NCBI RefSeq assembly: GCF_017313225.1
Contig: NZ_JAFLNE010000002.1
Span: 682,001-746,000, forward strand
Length of the DNA: 64,000 nucleotides
Reading direction: 5' to 3'
Source of the DNA: Allomuricauda sp. CAU 1633
GTDB taxonomy: Bacteria > Bacteroidota > Bacteroidia > Flavobacteriales > Flavobacteriaceae
Position numbers and translations under genes: made by a program
The notes under the pieces: model-generated
Database searches by the model: none
What the model was told of the DNA's origin: nothing
What the model saw: the letters and a program-made list of their open reading frames with translations, nothing else
Part shown: piece by piece, positions 51,970 to 61,783 of the stretch
Numbering within the stretch: position 1 is the stretch's first letter
How the letters are laid out: each line of letters starts with the position of its first letter

Positions 51970-53535
51970 ATGAAACAAATTATTCTAGCTTTTGTGGCAC
52001 TTCTTTCGGTTGGAGTTGCCGTGGCCCAAAGCGCGGACAGACCGAATATCTTGGTAATCATGGTTGACGATGTTGCGCCAAATTCGCTTGGAGCATACAC
52101 TATGGGAATGCAGTATCCAACACCCAATATTGACCGAATCGCTAAAGAAGGTGCCCTGTTTACTGACCATTATTCACAGCCCAGTTGTACGGCGGGTCGG
52201 GCAGCATTTATCACGGGGCAGAAACCCGTAAGAACAGGATTGACCACTGTTGGGCAACCGGGTAATCCGCTTGGTTTAAAAAAGGAAGACCCCACTTTGG
52301 CCGAATTGCTAAAACCATTAGGGTACATGACAGGTCAATTTGGGAAAAACCACTTGGGTGATCGCAATGAACATTTACCTACAGTGCATGGTTTTGATGA
52401 ATTTTTTGGAAACCTCTATCATTTGAATGTTTCCGAAGAGGAAGAACAGGCCGATTACCCTAAAAGCGAAGAGTTTTATGCCAAATATGGCCCTCGGGGT
52501 ATTATAAAATCCTATGCATCAGATACCTATGATTCCACCGAGGACCCACGATTTGGCGTCATTGGAAAACAAAAAGTGACCGATGTAGGTAAGCTTACCT
52601 CCAAACGTATGGAAACCTTTGATGAGGAGTTAGTGGCCTTGTCAAAAGACTTTATGAAACGTGCCAAAGATGCCAATAAACCGTTCTTTATTTGGCACGC
52701 CACAAGTCGTATGCATGTGTACACCCACTTAAAGGAAGAATCCAGAAACTTGGCTACGCCCATCAGTACCGATATGGATCTTTTTGGTTCGGGTTTAATG
52801 GAACACGATCAGCATGTAGGCGAGCTGTTGGATTATCTCGAAGAATTAGGTGTTGATGAAAATACCATTGTTATTTATACTACTGATAACGGACCTGAGC
52901 AAAGCACCTTCCCTCATGCCGGGGTTACTATGTTCAGGGGTGAAAAAATGACCACCTGGGAAGGAGGGGTTCGTTCCCCGTTTTTGGTAAGATGGCCCAA
53001 AGAGATTCCTGCAGGATTGATACGAAATGGGATATCGGCCCACGAAGATGTGTTTCCCACCCTAATGGCGGCCGTTGGAAACAATAAAATCAAAGATGAA
53101 CTTAAAAAAGGCAAGAAGATTGGCGACATGACCTATAAGGTCTACATTGATGGATTTGACAATCTGAATTATTGGACCGGAAAATCAGATACATCTGCCC
53201 GCAATTATTTCTTCTACTATTACGAATCTGGCTTAACGGCCATGCGCGTAGGGCCATGGAAAATGCACTTTGCAACCAAGGAGCGCTATTTTGATGATAT
53301 GGTTTCCCACACTATGCCACAATTGTTCAACTTGCGCAAAGACCCTTTTGAAAAATACGACGACATTACCGGGTTTCATTTGATTATGGAAAAGTCGTGG
53401 GTAATGCAACCTGCTATTGGTTTGTTGAATGAGCACCTATTGACCTTTAAAGATTATCCCCCACGCCAAGCAGCGGCTTCTTTGGACATCAATAAGGCCA
53501 TTGAGGCCATATTGCAATCAGACACAAGAAAGTAA
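51970..53535 (+). CDS. Secreted sulfatase (FGly-type)
   Basis: 521 residues. A signal peptide ends SVGVAVAQS. The metal pair lies in LVIMVDDVAPNS, and the formylglycine motif is SCTAGRAAFITGQ (C73-T-A-G-R), matching C-x-P/A-x-R. The second metal site is TIVIYTTDNGPEQ, and the Lys/His residues of the sulfate pocket follow (FGKNHLGD). The family hydrolyses sulfate esters; the substrate is unknown. The next gene is a paralogue: a 25-base run at 51996-52020 is identical to 53597-53621 across the signal-peptide coding region. It should need the FGE encoded at 60407 for activation. Confidence 0.93.
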   Translation: MKQIILAFVALLSVGVAVAQSADRPNILVIMVDDVAPNSLGAYTMGMQYPTPNIDRIAKEGALFTDHYSQPSCTAGRAAFITGQKPVRTGLTTVGQPGNPLGLKKEDPTLAELLKPLGYMTGQFGKNHLGDRNEHLPTVHGFDEFFGNLYHLNVSEEEEQADYPKSEEFYAKYGPRGIIKSYASDTYDSTEDPRFGVIGKQKVTDVGKLTSKRMETFDEELVALSKDFMKRAKDANKPFFIWHATSRMHVYTHLKEESRNLATPISTDMDLFGSGLMEHDQHVGELLDYLEELGVDENTIVIYTTDNGPEQSTFPHAGVTMFRGEKMTTWEGGVRSPFLVRWPKEIPAGLIRNGISAHEDVFPTLMAAVGNNKIKDELKKGKKIGDMTYKVYIDGFDNLNYWTGKSDTSARNYFFYYYESGLTAMRVGPWKMHFATKERYFDDMVSHTMPQLFNLRKDPFEKYDDITGFHLIMEKSWVMQPAIGLLNEHLLTFKDYPPRQAAASLDINKAIEAILQSDTRK

Positions 53536-53570
53536 ACACTATAAATTCTATAAACTTTAATTTAAATGGT

Positions 53571-55115
53571 ATGAAAAAGTTGATTTTAGCTTTTACGGCA
53601 CTTCTTTCGGTTGGAGTTGCCCTGGCCCAAAGTAAAGACAGGCCCAATATTCTAATTATTTTTCCAGACGATGTAGGTTGGAGTAACGTAAGTGCCTATG
53701 GTCATGGTGTAATGGGGTATACTACGCCCAATATAGACCGTATTGCTGAACAGGGGGTTATGTTTACCGAACACTATGCACAACCCAGTTGTACCGCAGG
53801 ACGGGCCGCTTTGATTACGGGCCAATATCCTATTAGAAGTGGAATGACAACGGTTGGTAGACCAGGAGGCCCTCTAGGTTTAAAGAAAGAATCTCCCACG
53901 CTGGCCGAGGTGCTTAAGGAACAAGGGTATGCCACGGGTCAGTTTGGCAAGAACCATTTGGGAGACCTTAACTCACATCTTCCTACGGTACATGGTTTCG
54001 ATGAATTTTTTGGCAACCTATACCATTTAAATACACAGGAAGAGTACCAACAAAAAGATTATCCACAAGATCCAGAATTCTTTAAAAAGTACGGCACCCG
54101 TGGTGTTTTGCACACCTATGCAACTAATACGGAGGATACAACGGTAGATCCACGGTTTGGTAAAGTGGGGAAACAACGCATAGAGGATACAGGTCAACTT
54201 TCCAAGGAGCGAATGGAAACCGTAGATGAAGAGTTTATGGCCGCTTCCCTTGATTTTATTAAAAGGGCGCAAGACGATGATAAGCCATACTTTGTATGGT
54301 TCAACCCCAGTAGAATGCACATGTATACGCATTTAAAACCGGAACATCGTTATTTAGCACAGCCTTATACCACAGAGCACGACTTTTATGGCAGTGGAAT
54401 GATGGAACATGATATGATGATAGGTGAACTGTTGGATAAATTGGAAAAAATGGGGGCTTTGGAAAATACCATTGTTATCTATTCTACGGATAACGGTCCT
54501 GAGCACAGTGCCCGTCTGCATGGTGGCACCACACCATTTAGAGGTGAAAAAATGACCACTTACGAAGGTGGCGTTCGTGTACCTATGTTGGTCATGTGGA
54601 AAGACCATATTCCAGCTGGTAGAACACTTACTGGTATTCAATCCCACATGGATATTTTTACTACGCTGGCGGCGGCAGCGGGAGTACCTAATGTGGCTGA
54701 TAAAATGTTGAAAGAAAGAAACCAGCCTATTGACGGAGTTAACAATTTAGACTATTGGTTGGGCAAAAGTGAAAAGAGTAATCGTAATAATTTTATTTAT
54801 TATTACGAATCTACCGTGAAGGCTATTAGAATTAATCAATGGAAAGTACACTTTGAAACAAGTGAAAACTATTACGCACCCTATGAAAAACAGAAGTTTC
54901 CAATCATGTACAACATCCATTTTGACCCATATGAAAGTTTTGATAATCTAACGGATCGTTCGGATATAGTACAGAAAAAACAATTCTTAAATGAACCGAT
55001 GCAGGAAATATTGGGAGAACACATTCAATCCCTTCAAGACTGTCCTCCGGTTCAAAAGGCGGCGACGTTTGACTTTTCAGAACTTGTAAAACAATTGCAG
55101 GCTGGCAAGCAATAA
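53571..55115 (+). CDS. Secreted sulfatase (FGly-type), paralogue of the preceding gene
   Basis: 514 residues. Signal peptide (LAFTALLSVGVALAQS), metal pair in LIIFPDDVGWSN, formylglycine motif QPSCTAGRAALITGQ (C74-T-A-G-R), and downstream TIVIYSTDNGPEHS and FGKNHLGDLN. It closely resembles the previous protein throughout but differs in loops and the C-terminus (PFEKYDDITGF there against PYESFDNLTDR here), so it probably has a related but different substrate. It starts 35 bases after the first sulfatase and ends before a terminator at 55130. Confidence 0.93.
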   Translation: MKKLILAFTALLSVGVALAQSKDRPNILIIFPDDVGWSNVSAYGHGVMGYTTPNIDRIAEQGVMFTEHYAQPSCTAGRAALITGQYPIRSGMTTVGRPGGPLGLKKESPTLAEVLKEQGYATGQFGKNHLGDLNSHLPTVHGFDEFFGNLYHLNTQEEYQQKDYPQDPEFFKKYGTRGVLHTYATNTEDTTVDPRFGKVGKQRIEDTGQLSKERMETVDEEFMAASLDFIKRAQDDDKPYFVWFNPSRMHMYTHLKPEHRYLAQPYTTEHDFYGSGMMEHDMMIGELLDKLEKMGALENTIVIYSTDNGPEHSARLHGGTTPFRGEKMTTYEGGVRVPMLVMWKDHIPAGRTLTGIQSHMDIFTTLAAAAGVPNVADKMLKERNQPIDGVNNLDYWLGKSEKSNRNNFIYYYESTVKAIRINQWKVHFETSENYYAPYEKQKFPIMYNIHFDPYESFDNLTDRSDIVQKKQFLNEPMQEILGEHIQSLQDCPPVQKAATFDFSELVKQLQAGKQ

Positions 55116-55129
55116 TTGAGATTTAAAAA

Positions 55130-55152
55130 GGCAGACAATTGAACTGTCTGCC
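55130..55152 (+). terminator. Terminator after second sulfatase
   Basis: GGCAGACA/TGTCTGCC stem with A residues before and GTTTTT after. It separates the sulfatase pair from the amidohydrolase gene, although partial readthrough is possible. Confidence 0.8.
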
Positions 55153-55176
55153 GTTTTTAACAAAAACTATAAAGTC

Positions 55177-56940
55177 ATGAAAAGAAAAGGGATACTCATA
55201 GCTTATCTCAGCACATTTTTGCTGCTGTTTTCTTGTAAGGATTCAACAAAGAAAAGTGGTTCACAAAACGCCAAAGCCGAACCTTATCAACTTAGGCAAA
55301 CGCTGTATTATGGGGGCAATATCATCACTATGGAAGGGGATCAACCCCAATATGCCGAAGCCGTAGTGCAGCGTGAAGGCAAGATTGTTTTTGTGGGCTC
55401 AAAAGAAGAGGCCTTCAACCAATTTAAAGAAAAGGCAGACGAGGTTGATTTACAGGGCAAAACCATGGTTCCGGCTTTTGTGGATGGCCACGGTCATTTT
55501 TACAATACAGGATTTGCCTCCATTGTCGCCAACCTTTTGCCGCCACCAGACGGGCCTTGCGGAAGCATTCAAGAAGTTGTGGATGCTACCAACAAATGGA
55601 AGGAAACCGAAGATGGAAAATTTGTTTTGAATAAATTCGGTTGGATTATCGGACACGGTTATGATGATTCCCAACTAACCGAAAAAGACCATCCGAAAGC
55701 CACCGACCTCGACAAAATAAGCGAGGATATTCCAGTACTGTTGATCCACCAATCCGAACATTTGGGAGTGATGAATTCAAAAGCACTGGAACTTTCAGGT
55801 TACACCAAGGATGCCAAAGACCCTGAAGGCGGGCATTTACGGAGAAATCCAGACGGAAGTCCAAACGGTGTTTTGGAAGAAAAAGCCATGTACAATATTT
55901 TGTTTCCATTGCTTGGTAAGGCCGATGAAGAGTTTGCTATGAAATGTATTGAAAAATCGCAGGAACAATACGCCCAAAATGGTTATTTAACGATTCAGGA
56001 CGGACGAACCACTGCGGCCCAATCTAAAATCCTGAACAAGGCGGCCACCAAAGGGAAATTTTATTTGGATATTATTTCGTATCCCGATATTGATGAGCAA
56101 GGCTTCACAATGGATGAAGAATATTACAATAAAAACCAGTATAAAAACCATTACCGTGTAGGTGGTGTAAAATTGACTTTAGACGGTTCGCCCCAAGGAA
56201 AAACGGCTTGGCTAACGCAGTGCTATCATGTAAACCCGGTAGGTAAGGATGGCTGCTACAAAGGCTTTCCCATCATGAATGATGAAAAGGCAAAACAATA
56301 TGTCGACCAAGCCTTTCAAAACCAATGGCAAATCATTTGTCATACCAATGGCGATGCGGCCATAGATCAGTATTTGATGGCCATTGCAGATGCAGAGGAA
56401 AAATATGGTTATCCAGACCATAGAACCACCATTATTCACGGACAGACGTTGCGCAAAGACCAAATTCCGATGGTAAAAGAGCTTGATGTGTATTGTTCAC
56501 TTTTTCCGACCCATACCTTTTATTGGGGCGATTGGCATAGAGAATCCGTTTTAGGTGAACCGCGTGCCGACTATATTTCGCCTTGTAGGGATGTGATCGA
56601 TGCCGGTATCAACCTTACTTCTCATCACGATGCACCTGTAATTTTCCCAAACTCGATGCGGGTTTATGATGCCACGGTAAATAGAGTAACCCGTACTGGT
56701 TATGTATTGGGCCCAGATCAAAGGGTAACACCTTACGAAGGACTTAAAACTTTGACGATTTGGGGAGCAAAACAAAACTTTGAAGAAAACACAAAGGGAA
56801 GCATTTCCGAAGGAAAATTGGCCGATTTAGTGATTTTGGATAAAAACCCATTGAAGATAGACCCAATGGACATTCACAATATACAAGTGTTGGAATCTAT
56901 TAAAGAGGGGAAGACAGTTTATTCAAAAGAAAAAAAATGA
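55177..56940 (+). CDS. YtcJ-like amidohydrolase, lipoprotein
   Basis: 587 residues. Lipoprotein signal (LLLFSCKDSTKK). The amidohydrolase_3 (YtcJ/LAF3-like) fold opens with YYGGNIITMEGDQPQYAEAV, the metal motif VPAFVDGHGHFYN (HxH), IICHTNGDAAIDQYLMAI, TTIIHGQTLRKDQ and the Asp-bearing NLTSHHDAPVIFP. Members hydrolyse N-acyl or cyclic amides. It is the first gene of a run (porin, HAD, DUF481) with gaps of 3, 3 and an overlap. It may work on the organic part released by the sulfatases; that is inference. Confidence 0.9.
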   Translation: MKRKGILIAYLSTFLLLFSCKDSTKKSGSQNAKAEPYQLRQTLYYGGNIITMEGDQPQYAEAVVQREGKIVFVGSKEEAFNQFKEKADEVDLQGKTMVPAFVDGHGHFYNTGFASIVANLLPPPDGPCGSIQEVVDATNKWKETEDGKFVLNKFGWIIGHGYDDSQLTEKDHPKATDLDKISEDIPVLLIHQSEHLGVMNSKALELSGYTKDAKDPEGGHLRRNPDGSPNGVLEEKAMYNILFPLLGKADEEFAMKCIEKSQEQYAQNGYLTIQDGRTTAAQSKILNKAATKGKFYLDIISYPDIDEQGFTMDEEYYNKNQYKNHYRVGGVKLTLDGSPQGKTAWLTQCYHVNPVGKDGCYKGFPIMNDEKAKQYVDQAFQNQWQIICHTNGDAAIDQYLMAIADAEEKYGYPDHRTTIIHGQTLRKDQIPMVKELDVYCSLFPTHTFYWGDWHRESVLGEPRADYISPCRDVIDAGINLTSHHDAPVIFPNSMRVYDATVNRVTRTGYVLGPDQRVTPYEGLKTLTIWGAKQNFEENTKGSISEGKLADLVILDKNPLKIDPMDIHNIQVLESIKEGKTVYSKEKK

Positions 56941-56943
56941 TGC

Positions 56944-58176
56944 ATGAAGTATAACGTGCAGCTTATGGTGTTGCTATGTTTTGCGCTTTCAATACTATCG
57001 GCGCAGGACATAACACAACGTAACTATTTGTTGGGAAATTGGAATGGTTTAAGGGATAGCTTGGAAGCCAAAGGTCTGTATATTCAGCCGCGGGTAACTG
57101 TTTTTAACCAGAATTTTGTTTCCGGTGAAGGTTCCAACAAAAGCGTTTTCAACGGAAAGACACAGTTGGATGTTAAATTCAATGGAAAAACACTGGGCCT
57201 AAACCGTTGGACATTGGTTACCAAAGCCGAATATAATTTTGGGAACGCCCTTGATGGGTCAGGGCAGGTATTGATTCCCAAAAATACAGCAATCACATTT
57301 CCAGGCTTTGAAAGTGGTGAGCGGTTCGATATAAGTAATGTGTATTTGGTATACGGCTGGAAACCCGGTAACCAAGTTGTTTTTGGTAAAATCAACATGG
57401 TGGATATGGCTGCAGGAACCAAATTTAGTGGAGGTGCAGGTCTTGATGCATTTTGGAATTTAGGTTTTGCAGCACCTGTTTCGGGGATTACCCCGCCGTA
57501 TTTGTTCGGTGCTATCGCTTCTGTTGGCAACGAAAAATTAAGATGGACGTTTATGGCGTACGACCCAGTGAGTGTGGTGGGTAAAACAGGCTTTGAATCC
57601 CCTTTTGACGAAGGTATTGTGCTGTCAGCCTCACCATCGCTCAATGTGAAAATTGGGAAACTAATGGGTTCACACTCGTTACGTTTTGTTTACAGCACTC
57701 AAGATGGAACCAATTTGTATGCACTAGGTGATATAAGCTCGCCCGTAACCATTCCGATCAGCGATAAAAAACATCGATTTTATGGAAGTTATGCCATTAG
57801 TCAGCCCATAATGAAACTAAATGAAGACCCATCGAGAAGTTGGGGATTCTTTGGGCAAATTGCATTTTCGGACGGCAACCCCAATCCGGTCGATTTTAGC
57901 TTTTTCGCAGGTGTTGGAGGCAACAGTTTTATTAGAAACCGTTCACAAGATAAATGGGGAATTGCCCTTTACAACTATTCATTAAGTACTATTGTTGATG
58001 ATATAGCAGACTCAATGGGCATGCCATTGCGGAATGAGATGGGACTTGAGGTTTTTTATCAGTATTGGGCAACAAATTGGTTTTCACTAGGTGCCGATTT
58101 GCAAATTACCGATCCCATTATTAAAAATAATGCGACTGCAACATTTTTAGGATTGAGGTCGTCGATTAAACTGTAA
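56944..58176 (+). CDS. OprB-like carbohydrate-selective porin
   Basis: 410 residues. Signal peptide (LMVLLCFALSILSAQ). The N-terminal motif LLGNWNGLRDSLEAKGLYIQ and the strand pattern (WTLVTKAEYNFGNAL, QVVFGKINMVDMAAGTKFSG) fit the OprB family of outer-membrane sugar porins; the end (NNATATFLGLRSSIKL) is a normal barrel terminus with a late hydrophobic strand. It starts 3 bases after the amidohydrolase stop, so it is likely cotranscribed and could serve as the substrate entry channel in place of SusC/SusD. Confidence 0.85.
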   Translation: MKYNVQLMVLLCFALSILSAQDITQRNYLLGNWNGLRDSLEAKGLYIQPRVTVFNQNFVSGEGSNKSVFNGKTQLDVKFNGKTLGLNRWTLVTKAEYNFGNALDGSGQVLIPKNTAITFPGFESGERFDISNVYLVYGWKPGNQVVFGKINMVDMAAGTKFSGGAGLDAFWNLGFAAPVSGITPPYLFGAIASVGNEKLRWTFMAYDPVSVVGKTGFESPFDEGIVLSASPSLNVKIGKLMGSHSLRFVYSTQDGTNLYALGDISSPVTIPISDKKHRFYGSYAISQPIMKLNEDPSRSWGFFGQIAFSDGNPNPVDFSFFAGVGGNSFIRNRSQDKWGIALYNYSLSTIVDDIADSMGMPLRNEMGLEVFYQYWATNWFSLGADLQITDPIIKNNATATFLGLRSSIKL

Positions 58177-58179
58177 AGA

Positions 58180-59202
58180 ATGATAGGTATGGTCAGCACA
58201 AAGTATGTAATGGCATTGTTTTGTATGATTTTGGTAATGCCGTCATGCAAAAACAAGCATGAAGAAGCCCAATCAAAGGAACCTGTTGAAAACCCACTAC
58301 CTTCTTTTAACGATGTACAATCAAAAACCGACATCATCAATTTTGTAACATTAGTGACCGATTCTTCCGGTACGCAGTACGTAAGACCTGAAGACCGGAT
58401 TGTTTGTTTTGATAACGACGGTACACTCTGGGCAGAGCAGCCCTTGCCATCGCAATTGTATTTTGTGTTTGATAAGGTAAAGGAATTATCGCAAACCAAT
58501 TCAAAATACAAAACCGAAAGTCCCTATAAGGAAGTGGTTGAAAACGATGTGGAAGGATTAATGAAAGTCGATAAAACCAAATTGATAAGCATGATCGGTG
58601 AAATCGATTCGCTCTATCACGAAAATTACAGTGAAACCGTCAACAAATGGCTCGGTACCGCAAAACACCCTGTATTAAAGCGGACATATACCAAGACGGT
58701 CTACCAGCCTATGTTGGAATTGTTGGACTATCTGCGCGCCAATAACTTTACCATTTATATTGTTTCGGGAGGTGGTGCCAAGTTTATGCGTGCATGGCAA
58801 CCCCAAATTTATGGTATTGAAGAAAATCATATTATTGGGTCAACCTTCAAAACAGAAACGGTTCAACTTGAGGATTCCATAGCGGTTGTACCCACGTCTA
58901 CATTTGACTTTTACGATGACCATCTGGGAAAAGTCATCAATATTGAAAAAATAATTGGCAAGAAACCCATTATGGTTGTGGGAAATTCTGATGGGGATTT
59001 GGAAATGATGGAATACGCTTCTACCAATAATCCGCATCCAACTTTTATGCTGTACCTAAACCACACGGACGGCAAGCGTGAATTTTTATACGATGAAAAA
59101 ACTCCGGCTGGTCGTTTGGAAGAGGGAATGGAAATCTCGAGAAAGCAAGGTTGGACCCTAATTGATATGAAGCAGGATTGGAATAGGGTCTTTGTTGATT
59201 AA
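58180..59202 (+). CDS. HAD-superfamily phosphatase-like lipoprotein
   Basis: 340 residues. Lipoprotein signal (FCMILVMPSCKNKHEE). The HAD motif I is IVCFDNDGTLWAEQ (D-x-D-G-T), motif II lies near IYIVSGGGAKFMR, and motif IV is IMVVGNSDGDLEMMEYA (G-x-x-x-D). It is related to phosphoserine-phosphatase-type HADs, but it is exported, unlike the cytoplasmic members. Periplasmic HADs of this kind are often general phosphatases. It starts 3 bases after the porin and overlaps the next gene by 1 base. Confidence 0.85.
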   Translation: MIGMVSTKYVMALFCMILVMPSCKNKHEEAQSKEPVENPLPSFNDVQSKTDIINFVTLVTDSSGTQYVRPEDRIVCFDNDGTLWAEQPLPSQLYFVFDKVKELSQTNSKYKTESPYKEVVENDVEGLMKVDKTKLISMIGEIDSLYHENYSETVNKWLGTAKHPVLKRTYTKTVYQPMLELLDYLRANNFTIYIVSGGGAKFMRAWQPQIYGIEENHIIGSTFKTETVQLEDSIAVVPTSTFDFYDDHLGKVINIEKIIGKKPIMVVGNSDGDLEMMEYASTNNPHPTFMLYLNHTDGKREFLYDEKTPAGRLEEGMEISRKQGWTLIDMKQDWNRVFVD

Positions 59203-60260
59203 TGAGATATGGGAAAATGAAAAAAGGGATGATAAAATTTTTACGCTACGTTTGCTTTTTACTACTTGCTTTTTCTGGGCTAAAAATCCATGCCCAGTCC
59301 GATACCATTGTGCTCAAAAATCAGGACAAACTTGTTGGTGAAATAAAGCGCATGTCCAAAGGTGTGCTGACCATGGAAACCGATTATAGCGATTCCGATT
59401 TTGAAATTACATGGTTGGAAGTACTCTCAATGTCTAGCGAGCAGACCTATTTTGTAACCCTGACCAAAGGGTATCGGTTTGAAAGTAAAATCAGGGCCGA
59501 ACAAAATGAACATGGTGTGATCTATTTAAAAAGGGTGGATACCTCTTGGGTAAAAGTTCCCGTTCAGGACGTGGTGGAGTTCAAGGCGGTGAAATCCAAC
59601 TTTATAAGCCGGATTTCCACGAGTATTTCGTTGGGCTACAATTTTACCAAAAGCAATAATTTAAGCCAGTTTGTTGTAAACGGCACTTTAAGTTATGTAG
59701 GCTTTAAATGGGAAGCGGATGCCACTTACAATTCAGTGGTAAGCAAACAAGAGGATGTGTCGGGAACCAAACGTATTGATGCTGGATTGAACTTCAGGTA
59801 TTTTTTGGAAAGGGATTGGTTTTTGGATTCCAATGCATCTTTTCTCTCGAACAATCAAATAGACTTGGATTTACGTACCAACCTACGTGCTGGGGTCGGT
59901 AAATACCTAGTGCACAACAATAGCCTATATCTAGGGCTGGGAGGTGGACTGGCCTGGAACAACGAACAGTATTTGACCGCTCAGGGTGCCGACAAAAACT
60001 CGTTTGAATCGTATGTGGGGTTGGAATTTAATATGTTCGACATGGGTGATTTGGATTTTTTTACCCGAATGCTTCTATATCCCAGCTTAACTGAAAGTGG
60101 GCGACTAAGAAGCGACATAACTGCCAATTTAAAATATGATTTGCCCTTGGATTTATTTATAAAAATTGGATTTACATACAATTATGATAATCAACCCGCA
60201 GAAGGATTTTTAAAAGACGATTATGTATTCAATACCACCTTTGGTTGGGAATTTAATTAA
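59202..60260 (+). CDS. DUF481 outer-membrane barrel protein
   Basis: 352 residues from the ATG at 59202, which overlaps the previous stop (TAATG); ATGs at 59217 and 59229 are also possible. Signal peptide (VCFLLLAFSGLKIHAQS). An N-terminal LPS-assembly-like beta segment (IVLKNQDKLVGEIKRMSKG) is followed by a DUF481 (YdiY-like) barrel: ISTSISLGYNFTKSNN, RYFLERDWFLDSNASF, LDLFIKIGFTYNYDNQ, ending FNTTFGWEFN. DUF481 proteins are salt-induced barrels of unknown function in enterobacteria. Confidence 0.85.
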   Translation: MRYGKMKKGMIKFLRYVCFLLLAFSGLKIHAQSDTIVLKNQDKLVGEIKRMSKGVLTMETDYSDSDFEITWLEVLSMSSEQTYFVTLTKGYRFESKIRAEQNEHGVIYLKRVDTSWVKVPVQDVVEFKAVKSNFISRISTSISLGYNFTKSNNLSQFVVNGTLSYVGFKWEADATYNSVVSKQEDVSGTKRIDAGLNFRYFLERDWFLDSNASFLSNNQIDLDLRTNLRAGVGKYLVHNNSLYLGLGGGLAWNNEQYLTAQGADKNSFESYVGLEFNMFDMGDLDFFTRMLLYPSLTESGRLRSDITANLKYDLPLDLFIKIGFTYNYDNQPAEGFLKDDYVFNTTFGWEFN

Positions 60261-60406
60261 AAACAGGGCTGTGAACAGAACCAAAAAAACTAGAAAACCT
60301 ATTCAATTAACGTAACTTAAGCAAGGGAAAGGTTACTTCGGCATTCAATACCGATAACACGATAGTCCTTTCCTTCATGTTTTAATGGAATAAAGAACCT
60401 ACCCAA

Positions 60407-61594
60407 ATGAAGATTACTACGTACAAAGTTCCAAGCTTGCTATTTTTTGCACTATTGCTCACCATGTGCAAATCGGAAAAAAAGAAGGCCGGGCCAGAAC
60501 TTGTTTCGGCAAACCACTATTGCTATGTTCCTTCAGATTCCCTTATGGGAAAACAATATCTGGACGGCAAAGCCCTGGCAAACATTGGAAATATTCACCC
60601 AGATGAAAACAGATTGACGAACACTTCCGGAATGGTGCTCATAAAAGGAGGCATATTTGATATGGGGGGCGATATGCCCTCAAACCCAGAAGGCATGCCA
60701 GCCACAGCATTGCCACAGCCCGATGAATTTCCCAAACACTCCGTTCAAGTTTCTGATTTTTATATGGACGAACATGAGGTAACCGTTCGCGAGTTTTTGG
60801 AATTTGTTGAGGCAACAGGATACAAGACTGTGGCCGAGTATGATGTGGATTGGGAAGAATTAAAAAAGCAAGTCCCCCCTGGAACACCCAAACCAGATGA
60901 TGAAATGCTAAAAGCGGGTGCTTTGGTGTTCCATTATGTGCCCAAGGGTACGCCAAAGGACAATTTGGCCAACTGGTGGTCATTTCAAACAGGGGTAAAT
61001 TGGAAGAATCCTGATGGTGGCAATCCAGCATTGGATGCCATTTTAGATATGCCCGTTACCCAAGTGTCGTGGTACGATGCCATGGCCTATGCCAAATGGG
61101 CCAATAAACGCTTGCCCACCGAGGCAGAATACGAATATGCCATGCGGGGCGGTAGCAATAACACCATGTATCCCTGGGGCAATGAAATAGTGCACGATAC
61201 TGATCTGAGAGGGAATTTTTTACAAGGGGATTTTCCTTACGAAAATACAGTGGAAGATGGTTTTAAAGCATTGGCGCCCATAAAATCATTCCCCCCCAAT
61301 GCCTATGGTTTATATGATATTTCCGGGAATGTGTGGGAATGGACTTTGGATTGGTATGGCGCCGATTATTATCAAACTTTGAAAGATAAAGGGCAAACCG
61401 TCTTGAACCCAAATGGCCCGGAAAGGACCAATGAGGTCTTTAACCAACAGGCCACCAATAAAGTGGTTCGGGGAGGGTCATTTTTATGCAATGATGGGTG
61501 GTGTTCCGGGTTCAGGAATTCCAGAAGAATGCGTTTAAGCCCAGATTCCGGTATGCAACATGTCGGCTTTAGATGTGTTAGGGAAGTGAGATGA
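60407..61594 (+). CDS. Formylglycine-generating enzyme (SUMF1/FGE-type), lipoprotein
   Basis: 395 residues. A lipoprotein signal (LLFFALLLTMCKSEKKK) puts it in the periplasm. The fold opens with MVLIKGGIFDMGGD and DFYMDEHEVTVREFLEFVE, continues with TQVSWYDAMAYAKWANKRLP and SGNVWEWTLDWYG, and ends with the active site: SFLCNDGWCSGFRNS supplies Cys361 and Cys366, equivalent to the copper-binding pair of true aerobic FGE. Then GMQHVGFRCVREVR. It oxidises the Cys of C-x-A-x-R to formylglycine and fits the two sulfatases 5 kb upstream. Both Cys are kept, so it is a genuine FGE rather than a structural relative. Confidence 0.9.
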   Translation: MKITTYKVPSLLFFALLLTMCKSEKKKAGPELVSANHYCYVPSDSLMGKQYLDGKALANIGNIHPDENRLTNTSGMVLIKGGIFDMGGDMPSNPEGMPATALPQPDEFPKHSVQVSDFYMDEHEVTVREFLEFVEATGYKTVAEYDVDWEELKKQVPPGTPKPDDEMLKAGALVFHYVPKGTPKDNLANWWSFQTGVNWKNPDGGNPALDAILDMPVTQVSWYDAMAYAKWANKRLPTEAEYEYAMRGGSNNTMYPWGNEIVHDTDLRGNFLQGDFPYENTVEDGFKALAPIKSFPPNAYGLYDISGNVWEWTLDWYGADYYQTLKDKGQTVLNPNGPERTNEVFNQQATNKVVRGGSFLCNDGWCSGFRNSRRMRLSPDSGMQHVGFRCVREVR

Positions 61595-61783
61595 TGGAAC
61601 TGCACATCCTTATGAGGGTGCAGTAGAAAAGAAATAGGGGTAAAGCCTTAATTTTCAATACTATTTGATGCACATAAATAGTGTTTTTTACCGAAAAATA
61701 TGCTAAATTGAAGACAGTATGATACTCAATTAGTACGTTTCTGGAGACCAGAGTTCGCCTGCTTTAATTAAAACTAAAATATC

